Source: Corynebacterium tuberculostearicum
GTDB taxonomy: Bacteria; Actinomycetota; Actinomycetes; Mycobacteriales; Mycobacteriaceae
Direction of reading: 5' to 3'
Assembly: GCF_016894265.1 (NCBI RefSeq)
Contig: NZ_CP069791.1
Span: 1,426,001-1,490,000, forward strand
Length of the DNA: 64,000 bases
Below the pieces are notes generated by a model. It was not told the origin of the DNA. It worked only from the letters and a program-made list of their open reading frames with translations, and searched no databases. Shown here piece by piece: positions 10,158 through 19,228 of the stretch (the first letter of the stretch is position 1; each line of letters begins with the position of its first letter). The position numbers were made by a program, and so were the translations under genes.

Positions 10158-10598
10158 CTAATGCGTGCCTTGTTTAGCAGAGAAGTTGAGGAATGCAAGA
10201 AATTTTTCGGCCTTGATTTGGGGCTCACCAAGCAGGTCGAATACCCAGTCCTCAAGTGGGAGCATTTCCTTGTTGCCATCGTTGAACCGAAGGCCGATAC
10301 TATTTTCCGTAGCCTCGCCGTGGGCCAAGTCCGACCACGTTCCAGTGCGTTTCGAAAGTAGCCATTGGCCCAAAACGTAGGTGATTCCTATTCTTCCTTC
10401 TTCGGCTTTTGTGCTGGAAGTGAGCAACCTGTGCAGTACCACTTCACTAATCTGTTCTTGATCGTTTAGCCACTCTTGCGTGAGTTTAGCCCTTTCGAGG
10501 CAGCTTGCTGCTTTGTTCGGAGCATCGGCGTGAAACTCATTTAAAGGCTGGGGCGTGACGCTCGCTGTTTCTGGCTTAGATTGGTTTTGGTCTTGCAA
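10158..10598 (-). CDS. Hypothetical cytoplasmic protein of the infB-rbfA accessory patch
   Basis: 146 residues, not recognised. No signal peptide or membrane segment. The first 30 residues are polar and Gln-rich; the rest is mixed helical and acidic with Trp-rich patches (QEWLND, GTWSDLAHGE, LEDWVFDLLGEP). The only available start is TTG at 10598 because an in-frame TAG lies just before it; AAGGA and AGGA motifs are upstream. It begins 3 bases after the preceding gene's stop, so it is probably translated from the same mRNA. Base composition is clearly more AT-rich than the flanking core genes, which suggests acquisition. Confidence 0.6.
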   Translation of the reverse strand: MQDQNQSKPETASVTPQPLNEFHADAPNKAASCLERAKLTQEWLNDQEQISEVVLHRLLTSSTKAEEGRIGITYVLGQWLLSKRTGTWSDLAHGEATENSIGLRFNDGNKEMLPLEDWVFDLLGEPQIKAEKFLAFLNFSAKQGTH

Positions 10599-10601
10599 AT
10601 C

Positions 10602-10823
10602 CTAGGTCCTTAGATGCCATACTCCGTTTCCCCAGTTGCTTTCGTAATTGCAACTTGCTCTTCTCGCCCAATTAGCTGTCGCTGGGTCTTTACGTAACTC
10701 CTTCAGCGATCTTTCACACTGATCTTTTGTGTCATAAAGGAAGTTTCCGATGTCGGCGGTGGCAATATTTGAGGAAAGAAGGGGGGAAAATGCTGATACA
10801 ATCGCGATGATTAGGGTCCTCAT
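10602..10823 (-). CDS. Small secreted hypothetical protein
   Basis: 73 residues from ATG at 10823 (MRTLIIAIVSAFS), which gives a Sec-type signal peptide with probable cleavage after NIATA near residue 23. The mature part of about 50 residues holds two cysteines (KDQCERS and ASCNYES) that could form a disulfide, plus a basic and Trp-containing C-terminus. The longer open frame (start at 10880) would destroy the signal peptide. Not recognised. Middle gene of the three-gene minus-strand patch; it starts 14 bases after the stop of the frameshifted gene upstream. Confidence 0.55.
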   Translation of the reverse strand: MRTLIIAIVSAFSPLLSSNIATADIGNFLYDTKDQCERSLKELRKDPATANWARRASCNYESNWGNGVWHLRT

Positions 10824-10837
10824 TCTGCTGCGTGTAT

Positions 10838-11222
10838 CTAGCATTCTTGAATACCGTCCATTCGCTTTGTCGGAGACCATTCAAAGTTCCTCCGCGAATG
10901 TGCTTTTACCAACAGGCATTGTGTGTCGAAATCAAATGCAACGAATACTTTGACGTTCATATCAAAATCGCAATCGTTATAGACTTGAATTGCGCCCTTT
11001 TCCTTCTCAGAATGAATGCAAGCAGGAACAGGATCTCCCGGGCTTCTTTCCCCCTGTGGAATATGGTTGCAGGCTTGGGGCGCCGTCAGAATCTACATTG
11101 AGAATGACGAATTGAGGGGGATCGTTAAGCGTTTCATTTGTGGCAGAGGCTGGAGGGACTGCAAAGCCGCCGAGGATACAAGCGGCGGTAGTGATCGATG
11201 CGGCTATTTTATAAGGTTTCAC
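10838..11222 (-). pseudogene. Secreted Cys-containing protein gene broken by a +1 frameshift
   Basis: GTG at 11222, preceded by GGAG, opens a signal peptide (VKPYKIAASITTAACILGG, cleavage near ASA). As written the frame stops at 11007. The neighbouring frame is open from about 11092 down to a TAG at 10838 and encodes a plausible secreted domain with cysteines (PVPACIHSEKEKGAIQVYND, then FDTQC and IQEC). Removing one G from the five-G run (plus-strand CCCCC at 11050-11054) joins both frames into one protein of about 127 residues. This could be a true null allele, a slippery phase-variable site, or a sequencing error. Product not recognised. Confidence 0.6.
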
Positions 11223-11463
11223 GTTTCTCCATTCAAGCTCGTGGTGGGGTGAAACACTTTTGACCATAGTTTCGGAAACGTTTTAATTCAAGGGGTCCAT
11301 AAGATATATATATATGGTTTTATTGCATGTTCGAGATCCTCAGAATTGCCTTCATGTGCAGTTAATTTTCTGCCACAGGACATGCATGCGGAGTAATGTA
11401 AGATGGACACAATTTTATAGATCTTGGTAGAGATCGATAGTTCGACGGAGAGGGAGTTGCACC
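11223..11463. other. AT-rich intergenic region between the accessory operon and rbfA
   Basis: 241 bases with low G+C. It contains a short perfect palindrome GTTTCGGAAAC (11269-11279), a run of alternating TA (about 11303-11312) that could serve as the minus-strand -10 region of the accessory operon, and the rbfA promoter on the plus strand. No gene is supported here. Confidence 0.5.
11399..11404 (+). promoter_or_regulatory. -10 element of rbfA
   Basis: TAAGAT preceded by TG gives an extended -10 box about 60 bases upstream of the rbfA ATG. rbfA therefore seems to have its own promoter next to the accessory patch rather than reading on from infB. Confidence 0.45.
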
Positions 11464-11907
11464 ATGGTTGACCACGCGCGTGCTGCACGAATGGCCAAGC
11501 GTATTAAGGAAATCGTGGCGAGTGCCATAGAACGCGAGATCAAGGATCGCCGCCTCGAGTTGGTGACCATCACAGATACTCGAGTGACGGGCGACCTGCA
11601 CGATGCCACCGTTTTTTATACCGTGCGCGGAAAAGACATTGACTCCGAGCCAGACTTCGCACAAGCAGAAGAAGCCCTCAAGCGCGCTAAAGGTCAGCTG
11701 CGCAAGATTGTGGGCGATCAACTCTCGGTGCGGTTTACCCCGACGCTAACCTTCGAGGTCGATACCGTTCCGGAGGCCTCTGCTCATATGGAAGAACTTC
11801 TGGCCCGTGCTCGCGCCCGCGATGAAGAACTGGCAAAGCTGAAGGAAAACGCCCAGCCGGCAGGGGATGCGAACCCGTATAAGACCTCCGATGAAGACGA
11901 GGCTTAA
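11464..11907 (+). CDS. rbfA: 30S ribosome-binding factor RbfA
   Basis: 147 residues. [23 protein letters not shown] and the segment [22 protein letters not shown] are typical RbfA, a KH-like protein required for 16S rRNA 5'-end processing and cold adaptation. The C-terminus carries an acidic, disordered tail. A purine-rich RBS (GGAGAGGGAG) precedes the ATG. It normally follows infB directly; here a 1.3 kb accessory patch separates them. The stop is directly followed by the GTG of the DHH gene. Confidence 0.94.
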   Translation: MVDHARAARMAKRIKEIVASAIEREIKDRRLELVTITDTRVTGDLHDATVFYTVRGKDIDSEPDFAQAEEALKRAKGQLRKIVGDQLSVRFTPTLTFEVDTVPEASAHMEELLARARARDEELAKLKENAQPAGDANPYKTSDEDEA

Positions 11908-12870
11908 GTGACTAAGAAGCAATATGAGCCGGCAGTTGCCGCTTTGCACGATGCTCACAGCATCTGCATTGTGACGCACCTGCGGCCGGATGCCGATGCC
12001 ATCGGCTCTGCTGCGGCGTTGCTGCTCGCGCTGCGCCAACGGGGCAAAGACGTGTGTGCCGTTGTGGGCCAGGAGCGGGAAATTTCCCGTAACCTTTACA
12101 CCATTCCTGCCGCCGACGACGTCACCACTAGCCTTAAGCTGCCGGAAGGCTATGACCTCTACGTCACCGTTGATTGTGGTTCTTTGGACCGAACGGGGTT
12201 CTTTGCGGATCGGATTGATCAGCTAGCCAAGCAGGGCCGAGTTCTGTGCATTGACCATCATTCTTCTAATCCAGGATTCGGTGCCATCAATGTCGTGGAT
12301 ACTGAATGCGAATCCACCACCGTGGTGTTGCTGAGCATCTTGGATTCACTGGAGATTCAGATTGATCGTCATATTGCGCACTGCTTATATGCCGGTTTGA
12401 TGACTGATACTGGCAGTTTCCGCTGGGGTAGGCCGGCTATGCACGATATTGCCACCCGCCTCATGCACTACGATCTCGATACCAAGCAGATCGCAGCTGA
12501 CCTTTTAGATTCCACCACTCCGGACGATCTGCAGATGATCGGTAGGGTATTGGCCGGTTTGCGCCTCGAAGAAGCAGGGGAGCATACCCTTGGCATTCTC
12601 GTCGCGCGGCTGGAAGATATCCAGGGACATTCCGATTCGGCTGTCGAATCACTAGTGGAGTTCGTTCGCGCGCTAGAAGGAACCACCGTCGGCGTGGTGT
12701 TTAAGGAACAAGCTCCGGAGGTGTGGGCGGTTTCCTTGCGTTCTTCTCGCATTGATTGTTCTTCGGTAGCGCTTACCTTCGGCGGCGGCGGGCATGTACC
12801 GGCCGCAGGTTATACCGCCCACGGGGCGCCGGAAAAGATTATTAAGGAATTGGTGGCCGCTATCCAATGA
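11908..12870 (+). CDS. nrnA: DHH/DHHA1 phosphoesterase (NrnA-like oligoribonuclease / pApA phosphatase)
   Basis: 320 residues from GTG at 11908, immediately after the rbfA stop. DHH domain: THLRPDADAIGS (D28, D30), DCGSLDRTG, CIDHHSSNPGFG (D116-H117-H118); DHHA1 domain with GGGGHVPAAG near residue 292. Enzymes of this family degrade nanoRNA, dephosphorylate 3'-phosphoadenosine 5'-phosphate and hydrolyse pApA; the mycobacterial homologue (CnpB, Rv2837c) acts on c-di-AMP products. Substrate preference cannot be read from the sequence. It overlaps the next gene by 4 bases (ATGA), indicating coupling. Confidence 0.88.
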   Translation: MTKKQYEPAVAALHDAHSICIVTHLRPDADAIGSAAALLLALRQRGKDVCAVVGQEREISRNLYTIPAADDVTTSLKLPEGYDLYVTVDCGSLDRTGFFADRIDQLAKQGRVLCIDHHSSNPGFGAINVVDTECESTTVVLLSILDSLEIQIDRHIAHCLYAGLMTDTGSFRWGRPAMHDIATRLMHYDLDTKQIAADLLDSTTPDDLQMIGRVLAGLRLEEAGEHTLGILVARLEDIQGHSDSAVESLVEFVRALEGTTVGVVFKEQAPEVWAVSLRSSRIDCSSVALTFGGGGHVPAAGYTAHGAPEKIIKELVAAIQ

Positions 12871-14207
12871 GAAATAGGCAGACGGATGGAATGAACGCTC
12901 AGGATCGCTCCACCGCCGGCACGGTAACCGCACGCGAGGTCTTTGGCCTCGCGTTTCCCGCGCTTGGCGTACTTGCGGCCATGCCGCTCTACCTTTTGCT
13001 AGATACCGCGGTTGTCGGTCGTCTTGGTGCCCAAGAGCTTGCCTCGCTTGCTGCAGCCACCACAATTCACTCCGTGGTGACGACGCAGTTGACTTTCTTG
13101 TCCTACGGCACGACTGCTCGCTCTGCCCGTCTCTTTGGCTCCGGCAAGCGCGAAGCGGCGGTTGCAGAAGGCGTGCAGGCCACCTATGTGGCTCTAGGAG
13201 TAGGCGGGCTGCTCGCGGTAATCATGTGGATTTTCGGCGGAGTATTTGCCCGCGCCTTAACCGGTGATCCCACCACGGCCGCCGGTACGGCCTTGTGGCT
13301 GCGCATCGCAGCACTGGCTATTCCCGTTACTTTGGTGGAGATGGCCGGAAATGGCTGGATGCGCGGTGTCCAAGATACGAAGAAGCCGCTGTACTTTACC
13401 TTGTCTGGCATGATTCCCGGCGCTATTGCGGTGCCCATCTTCGTCCATTTCTGGGGGCTGGCAGGCTCGGCTATTGCCACGGTATTAGGCATGAGCATTA
13501 TTGCTGCGCTATTCGTCCGCGAATTGCATAAGGAACACACCGGCTCCTGGCAATTTCAATGGCATGTGGTACGCGAACAGCTCATATTAGGCCGCGATCT
13601 CATCCTGCGTTCGGCTAGTTTCCAGGTGGCCTTCCTTACCGCCACGGCTGTGGTTTCCCGCGTTGGTACCGCTTCTTTGGCCGGTCACCAGATCATGATG
13701 CAGCTGTGGAACTTCATGTCCCTCATCTTGGATTCGTTGGCCATTGCCGCGCAAACATTGACTGGTGCGGCCCTTGGTGCTGGCTCTGCGCGGCACGCAC
13801 GCAGCGTGGGCAGCAAGGTGGCGTTGTACTCTACGATTTTCTCTGGTCTCTTGGCTGTCGTATTTGCTGCTGGTGCAGGGATTATTCCGCGCATCTTCAC
13901 CTCCGCTCCGGAAGTGCTCGATGCCATCTCCCAGCCGTGGTGGATCCTGGTAGCCATGGTTATCGGCGGTGGCGTGGTCTTCGCCTTCGATGGTGTCTTG
14001 CTGGGCGCGGGCGATGCTGCGTTCCTGCGCACGCTGACCATTTCTTCGGTCCTGGTGGGATTTTTGCCGGGCGTTATCTTGGCGCACTTCATGGGTACAG
14101 GCTTAACCGGCGTGTGGTGTGGCCTCGCCGCTTTCATTGCTTTCCGCATGGTGGGTGTGGTCTACCGGTTCCGTTCGATGAAATGGGCCGTAGTACAGAA
14201 GCGCTAG
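12867..14207 (+). CDS. MATE family multidrug/metabolite exporter (DinF-type)
   Basis: 446 residues with about 12 hydrophobic segments in two homologous halves, as in MATE transporters that export cationic compounds with Na+ or H+ import. The N-terminal segment EVFGLAFPALGVLAAMPLYLLLDTAVVGRLG is typical of the DinF branch. The start ATG overlaps the nrnA stop (ATGA). The location after rbfA-nrnA is also seen in C. glutamicum. Substrate unknown. Confidence 0.88.
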   Translation: MRNRQTDGMNAQDRSTAGTVTAREVFGLAFPALGVLAAMPLYLLLDTAVVGRLGAQELASLAAATTIHSVVTTQLTFLSYGTTARSARLFGSGKREAAVAEGVQATYVALGVGGLLAVIMWIFGGVFARALTGDPTTAAGTALWLRIAALAIPVTLVEMAGNGWMRGVQDTKKPLYFTLSGMIPGAIAVPIFVHFWGLAGSAIATVLGMSIIAALFVRELHKEHTGSWQFQWHVVREQLILGRDLILRSASFQVAFLTATAVVSRVGTASLAGHQIMMQLWNFMSLILDSLAIAAQTLTGAALGAGSARHARSVGSKVALYSTIFSGLLAVVFAAGAGIIPRIFTSAPEVLDAISQPWWILVAMVIGGGVVFAFDGVLLGAGDAAFLRTLTISSVLVGFLPGVILAHFMGTGLTGVWCGLAAFIAFRMVGVVYRFRSMKWAVVQKR

Positions 14208-14293
14208 CTGCGCTAAAGTGGGCGTGTTCATACTCTCGCGCGGTGCTCGGCTCCGTGCAGCGCGCAGACTCTAGGAAGGCGGGTGAGAAACCT

Positions 14294-15106
14294 ATGCCAA
14301 CAGTGTGGGCGGTTTCTGACCTGCATGGAGCGGTCAAAACCAATAGCGAGCGCATTGATCAGCTCACCCCGCCCGATCCCGCAGATTGGCTCATCGTGGC
14401 CGGGGACGTTGCAGAACGCACCGATCTCATTATTCGTATTTTGCGCCAGCTCAATGATCGCTATGCCAGGGTTATCTGGGTGCCGGGTAACCATGAGCTA
14501 TTCTCCCGCTCTCAGGACCGCTATCAAGGTCGAGATAAGTATGCGCACCTGGTGGAAAGGTGCAGGGAAATTGGAGTTATTACTCCAGAAGACCCGTATC
14601 CGGTATTTCACGGGACTACCATCGTTCCGCTATTTACTTTGTATGATTACAGTTTCCGTCCGCATGGCCTTAGCGTGGACGAAGCCATTGACGCGGCGCG
14701 CGCAAAACAACTGATGATGACCGATGAGTTCGCCATCGCCCCCTTCGTAGACGTGCGGGCGTGGTGTTGGGACAGGTTGGCCTATTCCATCAAGCGCCTT
14801 TCCCGAGTACATGGTCCTACCGTGCTGGTTAACCATTGGCCGTTGGTCCAAGAACCAACCATGCTGTTGCGCTTTCCGGAAATTGCCTTGTGGTGCGGAA
14901 CCAGGCATACGCGGTCGTGGCCGCGGCGCTATAACGCGGAGTCGGTCATCTATGGGCACCTGCATATGCCGTCTCGCATGAATGTGGATGGCGTTGACCA
15001 CATCGAGACGTCATTGGGGTATCCACGCGAATGGCAGGGGCGCGACAGCGCCCAGGCGTGGCCGTATCCGGTACTGCGTTCTTTTGAAGGGGAGGAGGCA
15101 CGATGA
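14294..15106 (+). CDS. pptH: Metallophosphoesterase paired with PptT (PptH-like)
   Basis: 270 residues. Calcineurin-like metallophosphoesterase motifs in order: DLHG (9-12), GD (37-38 in AGDVAER), GNHE (about 66-69), and GHLH near residue 222. The start is the ATG at 14294 (MPTVWAVSDLHG); the longer upstream frame lies in dinF. In M. tuberculosis the gene next to pptT, Rv2795c (PptH), removes 4'-phosphopantetheine from carrier proteins and opposes PptT. The same pairing here, with a 4-base ATGA overlap, makes PptH the best guess; the activity itself is inferred. Confidence 0.78.
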   Translation: MPTVWAVSDLHGAVKTNSERIDQLTPPDPADWLIVAGDVAERTDLIIRILRQLNDRYARVIWVPGNHELFSRSQDRYQGRDKYAHLVERCREIGVITPEDPYPVFHGTTIVPLFTLYDYSFRPHGLSVDEAIDAARAKQLMMTDEFAIAPFVDVRAWCWDRLAYSIKRLSRVHGPTVLVNHWPLVQEPTMLLRFPEIALWCGTRHTRSWPRRYNAESVIYGHLHMPSRMNVDGVDHIETSLGYPREWQGRDSAQAWPYPVLRSFEGEEAR

Positions 15107-15777
15107 TGTATCCAGAGCTATTTCCTGAAAGTGCGCGCTATTGCTATGTACGCACGGATTCGGGTTACGCGGATTTGGCTAATTTTGAAGGCCTCGCGGC
15201 CGAAGAAAAGTCTTTGGTTTCCCAGGCCGTTGATGTACGCAAGGCCGAGTTCGGTGATGCTCGGTGGTGTGCGCACCGAGCCTTGCAGGAATTGGGGGCC
15301 AGCCCGGCGACGCCGATTTTGCGCGGTGAGCGCGGCATGCCGCTGTGGCCAGAAGGTTTTGTAGGCTCGATGACGCATACCGAGGGGATGCGGGCTGCGG
15401 TGGTTGCCCCTACCTCATCCTTAAAATCCGTAGGCCTGGATGCAGAACCCGCCGAACCGCTGCCGGATCATGTGCTCACCATGATCGCCCGGGCGGGGGA
15501 GATGCCGCAGCTTTTGCGGCTGCGTGAGGCGGGGATTACCTGCCCGGATCGTTTGCTCTTCTGCGCCAAAGAGGCCACGTATAAGTCGTGGTTTCCCATG
15601 ACCTTTCGCTGGCTGGACTTTGACCAAGCAGAAATCGACCTGCGCGAGGATGGCACGTTAATTTCCTATATTTTGGCTAGGCCCACACCGGTGCCTTTTA
15701 TCACCGGGCGCTGGGTAATCAGAGATGGCTACGTTATCGTCTCCACCTCGGTTCCGGCTTTAGACTTTAGCCACTAA
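15103..15777 (+). CDS. pptT: 4'-phosphopantetheinyl transferase (Sfp/EntD type)
   Basis: 224 residues. It moves phosphopantetheine from CoA onto carrier proteins such as the polyketide synthase of mycolic acid synthesis. Visible motifs: WCAHRALQELG, an ERGMPLWPEGFVGSMTH segment, VGLDAEP (about 110-116, Mg-binding Asp) and FCAKEATYKSW (about 153-163), the family WxxKEA-type signature with Phe-Cys in place of Trp. It overlaps pptH by 4 bases at its start and truB by 4 bases at its end (convergent). Confidence 0.9.
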   Translation: MMYPELFPESARYCYVRTDSGYADLANFEGLAAEEKSLVSQAVDVRKAEFGDARWCAHRALQELGASPATPILRGERGMPLWPEGFVGSMTHTEGMRAAVVAPTSSLKSVGLDAEPAEPLPDHVLTMIARAGEMPQLLRLREAGITCPDRLLFCAKEATYKSWFPMTFRWLDFDQAEIDLREDGTLISYILARPTPVPFITGRWVIRDGYVIVSTSVPALDFSH

Positions 15778-16667
15778 AGGGTAGAGGGCCGTGCCACAAA
15801 TACGGTGGCTAGGCGCTTGCCTTTTTCTTTAATGAGCGCCACGGCTTGGCCATTAGGGGCCACAGCAGCGTGGACGCCCTTGAGTCCGCGGGGCTCAAGC
15901 CACTTGCCCATGGCGAGGGCGGCTGCCTCCTCCTCCGTGACGGAAAGGACGGGGAAGCAGCGAGCCAAGGCCTCATCCAAGCTGAGGGAAAGGCGAGGGG
16001 AATCGGCAAGGGCGTCGAGCGAGAGGGCGTCGGCAAGCGCAAAAGGGCCCACCTTAGTGCGACGCAAGGCGGTCAGGTGCCCGCCCACCTGCAGGGCCTC
16101 GCCCAGATCGCGGGCCAGGGAGCGAATATAGGTGCCGGAAGAGCAATCCACCGTGACGTCAAGATCGATGTAGTCGCCCTCGTGGCGCTCTGCCAGAACG
16201 TCAAACTTATCTACCGTTACTGGGCGGGCGGGAATGTCTACCTCCTGGCCCTCGCGTACTAGCTCATGGGCGCGGCGGCCGTTAATTTTAATAGCGGATA
16301 CGGCCGCGGGCTTTTGCATAATATCGCCGGTGAGCTTGGCAATCTCTGCCTCGATTGCGGTGCGGTCAATGGCCGCAGCGCTAGCGCCCCAGCAGTGTTC
16401 TCCTTCGGCGTCATCGGTTGTGGTGGCGGCGCCGAGGCGAATGGTGGCGTCGTAGGACTTAGTGGAGGCAACCATGTGGGCCAAGAACTTGGTGCCACGC
16501 TCCAAGCCAAGGACAAGCACGCCGGTGGCCATGGGGTCTAGAGTGCCGGCGTGGCCTACCTTCTTGGTGTGAAAGTACCTGCGTAGGCGGCCGACAACAT
16601 CGTGGGAGGTCATGCCGGCGGGTTTGTCTACGATGACGAGTCCGGAGTTTGCGAGCGCATCAGTCAT
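15774..16667 (-). CDS. truB: tRNA pseudouridine-55 synthase
   Basis: 297 residues. TruB makes pseudouridine at position 55 of tRNA. Motifs: VDKPAGMTSHDVV and GHAGTLDPMATGVL with the catalytic Asp D44, and later SSGTYIRSLARDLG. A C-terminal PUA-like domain follows. The ATG lies 8 bases after TAGACT on the minus strand, so the mRNA is likely leaderless. Divergent from ribF with 32 bases between starts. Confidence 0.95.
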   Translation of the reverse strand: MTDALANSGLVIVDKPAGMTSHDVVGRLRRYFHTKKVGHAGTLDPMATGVLVLGLERGTKFLAHMVASTKSYDATIRLGAATTTDDAEGEHCWGASAAAIDRTAIEAEIAKLTGDIMQKPAAVSAIKINGRRAHELVREGQEVDIPARPVTVDKFDVLAERHEGDYIDLDVTVDCSSGTYIRSLARDLGEALQVGGHLTALRRTKVGPFALADALSLDALADSPRLSLSLDEALARCFPVLSVTEEEAAALAMGKWLEPRGLKGVHAAVAPNGQAVALIKEKGKRLATVFVARPSTL

Positions 16668-17713
<1,046 letters not shown>

Positions 17714-18646
17714 ATGAAGGCGATTCTCGATCTTGATACCGGCATTGATGATGCCCTAGCGCTGGCGTACGCCATCGCCCATCCGAACCTGGACCTAATC
17801 GGCGTGACCTGCACGTACGGCAACGTGACCGTGCCCTTAGCCGTGCGCAATACACTGGCCCTTCTAGAGCTACTGGGCCACGACGATATTCCAGTCTTTG
17901 CCGGGCCTAGCCCGGATGGGTTTCGGCCAAGCGAGATTTCTTCCTTTATCCACGGCCACAACGGCGTGGGGGAGGTCCTTCTTCCGCCGGCAACCACCCA
18001 GGCGCAGTCCCAACCAGCGGCCGAGTTTCTCATCGAAGCTGTGCACGAGCACGGCGATGATCTAGTAATCATTCCGACCGGCCCGTCCACCACGATTGCT
18101 GCGGCCATGCAGCAGGCCCCTTCCTTTGCCGCGGCCGCGCACCTGGTGATGATGGGTGGTGCTCTTACCGTACCTGGAAACGTCACGCCGTGGTCCGAGG
18201 CCAATATCTCCCAGGACCCGGAAGCTACCGATTACCTCTTCCGCCACACGAGCGATACCACCATGGTGGGCTTGGATGTTACCTTGCGCACCCTTTTGAC
18301 CACGGCGGAGTCCGCTCGTTGGCGCGCTACCGGCACCCACGCCGGCCGCATCTTTGCGGATATGGTGGACTATTATATCCGCGCTTATGCCACCACATCG
18401 CCGCACTTGGGCGGGTGCGGTTTGCACGATCCATTAGCCGTTGCGGTGGCGGCAGATGCCTCGCTTGTCGACGTCCTATCTATAAACCTCAAGACGGACA
18501 CCACCGGCCCTACCCGTGGACGGACAATCGCGGATGAAAAGCGATTGGATGCGCCGCCTACTGCCCGGGTGGCTGTGGGCGTGGATAGTGAGCGCTTTGT
18601 GCGGGAGTTTGTCGGACGACTTGAGGCGCTCTTCAGCGAGCTCTAA
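17714..18646 (+). CDS. Inosine-uridine preferring nucleoside hydrolase family protein
   Basis: 310 residues. The Ca-binding signature DLDTGIDDALAL (D6, D8, D12, D13) is at the N-terminus, as in IunH/RihA-C enzymes that split ribonucleosides to base and ribose. GGCGLHDPLAVAVA near residue 235 fits the second active-site block. The start codon directly follows the ribF stop, so the two genes are co-transcribed. Substrate choice (purine or pyrimidine) cannot be told. Confidence 0.88.
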   Translation: MKAILDLDTGIDDALALAYAIAHPNLDLIGVTCTYGNVTVPLAVRNTLALLELLGHDDIPVFAGPSPDGFRPSEISSFIHGHNGVGEVLLPPATTQAQSQPAAEFLIEAVHEHGDDLVIIPTGPSTTIAAAMQQAPSFAAAAHLVMMGGALTVPGNVTPWSEANISQDPEATDYLFRHTSDTTMVGLDVTLRTLLTTAESARWRATGTHAGRIFADMVDYYIRAYATTSPHLGGCGLHDPLAVAVAADASLVDVLSINLKTDTTGPTRGRTIADEKRLDAPPTARVAVGVDSERFVREFVGRLEALFSEL

Positions 18647-18697
18647 AAGCACAGCCTAGAAGCCGTGTGGTTTTGATTTTCTCTGCCTGAGCGCTGT

Positions 18698-18815
18698 AAG
18701 GTATTTCTTTGGCTTAGCGACTGCGGTTCACAGCAGTTGCGGCACGCACAAGCAATGCGCATCGCGCTGGCTTATGCGTCACGATAATGTGGACTGAAAT
18801 AAAGGAGAAATACTC
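18698..18815 (+). promoter_or_regulatory. rpsO promoter and structured 5' leader
   Basis: An extended -10 box TAAGGT preceded by TG lies near 18697-18702, giving a leader of about 110 bases. It can form at least two hairpins: GCGACTGC (18717-18724) with GCAGTTGC (18733-18740), one mismatch; and ACGCACAAGC (18744-18753) with GCTTATGCGT (18770-18779), one mismatch. The RBS AAAGGAG lies before the ATG. Ribosomal protein S15 represses its own translation through leader structures in several bacteria; that it does so here is inference. Confidence 0.5.
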
Positions 18816-19085
18816 ATGGCATTGACCACTGAGAAGAAGGCCGAAATCCTCAAGGAGTACGGCCTGCACGAAACCGATACCGGTTCCCCTGAGGCACAGG
18901 TTGCCCTGCTGACCTCCCGCATCAATACTTTGACCGAGCACCTGAAGTTCCACAAGCACGATCACCACTCCCGCCGTGGTCTGCTGCTGATGGTTGGTCG
19001 CCGTCGTGGCCTGCTGAAGTACCTGGCTGAGAACAACGTCGATCGCTACCGTGATCTGATCTCTCGCCTGGGTCTGCGCCGTTAA
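18816..19085 (+). CDS. rpsO: 30S ribosomal protein S15
   Basis: 89 residues, the standard length. [17 protein letters not shown] and the [19 protein letters not shown] segment are hallmark S15 sequence that contacts 16S rRNA. It is the gene before pnp in most bacteria, as here. A terminator separates it from pnp. Confidence 0.98.
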   Translation: MALTTEKKAEILKEYGLHETDTGSPEAQVALLTSRINTLTEHLKFHKHDHHSRRGLLLMVGRRRGLLKYLAENNVDRYRDLISRLGLRR

Positions 19086-19109
19086 TTTCGGCCCAGCTTC
19101 GGCCACCTC

Positions 19110-19138
19110 GCCCCGCCCTTTGGCGGGGCTTTTGTGGT
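19110..19138 (+). terminator. Terminator after rpsO
   Basis: GCCCCGCC (19110-19117) pairs with GGCGGGGC (19122-19129) in a tight 8-bp stem with a CTTT loop, followed by TTTTGTGGTTTTT. Confidence 0.88.
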
Positions 19139-19145
19139 TTTTCTG

Positions 19146-19151
19146 TTAGAA
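19146..19151 (+). promoter_or_regulatory. -10 element of pnp
   Basis: TAGAAT lies just after the rpsO terminator and 78 bases before the pnp start. The leader between holds an inverted repeat (AGGCG ... CGCCT near 19183-19203), which may matter for PNPase autoregulation. Confidence 0.45.
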
Positions 19152-19228
19152 TTTGACACCGTTGTCATAGACAAAATCGACCAGGCGGCATCGACGATCG
19201 CCTAAACCACTCAAGGAGACATTTTTTA

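Noticed and set aside
11298..11314. Alternating TA stretch as a microsatellite or mobile-element end
   Set aside because: Too short, with no inverted repeats or target duplication; better explained as AT-rich promoter DNA.
13706..14293. N-terminal extension of the metallophosphoesterase frame into dinF
   Set aside because: Reads out of frame through dinF and has no family similarity; the DLHG motif begins right after the ATG at 14294.
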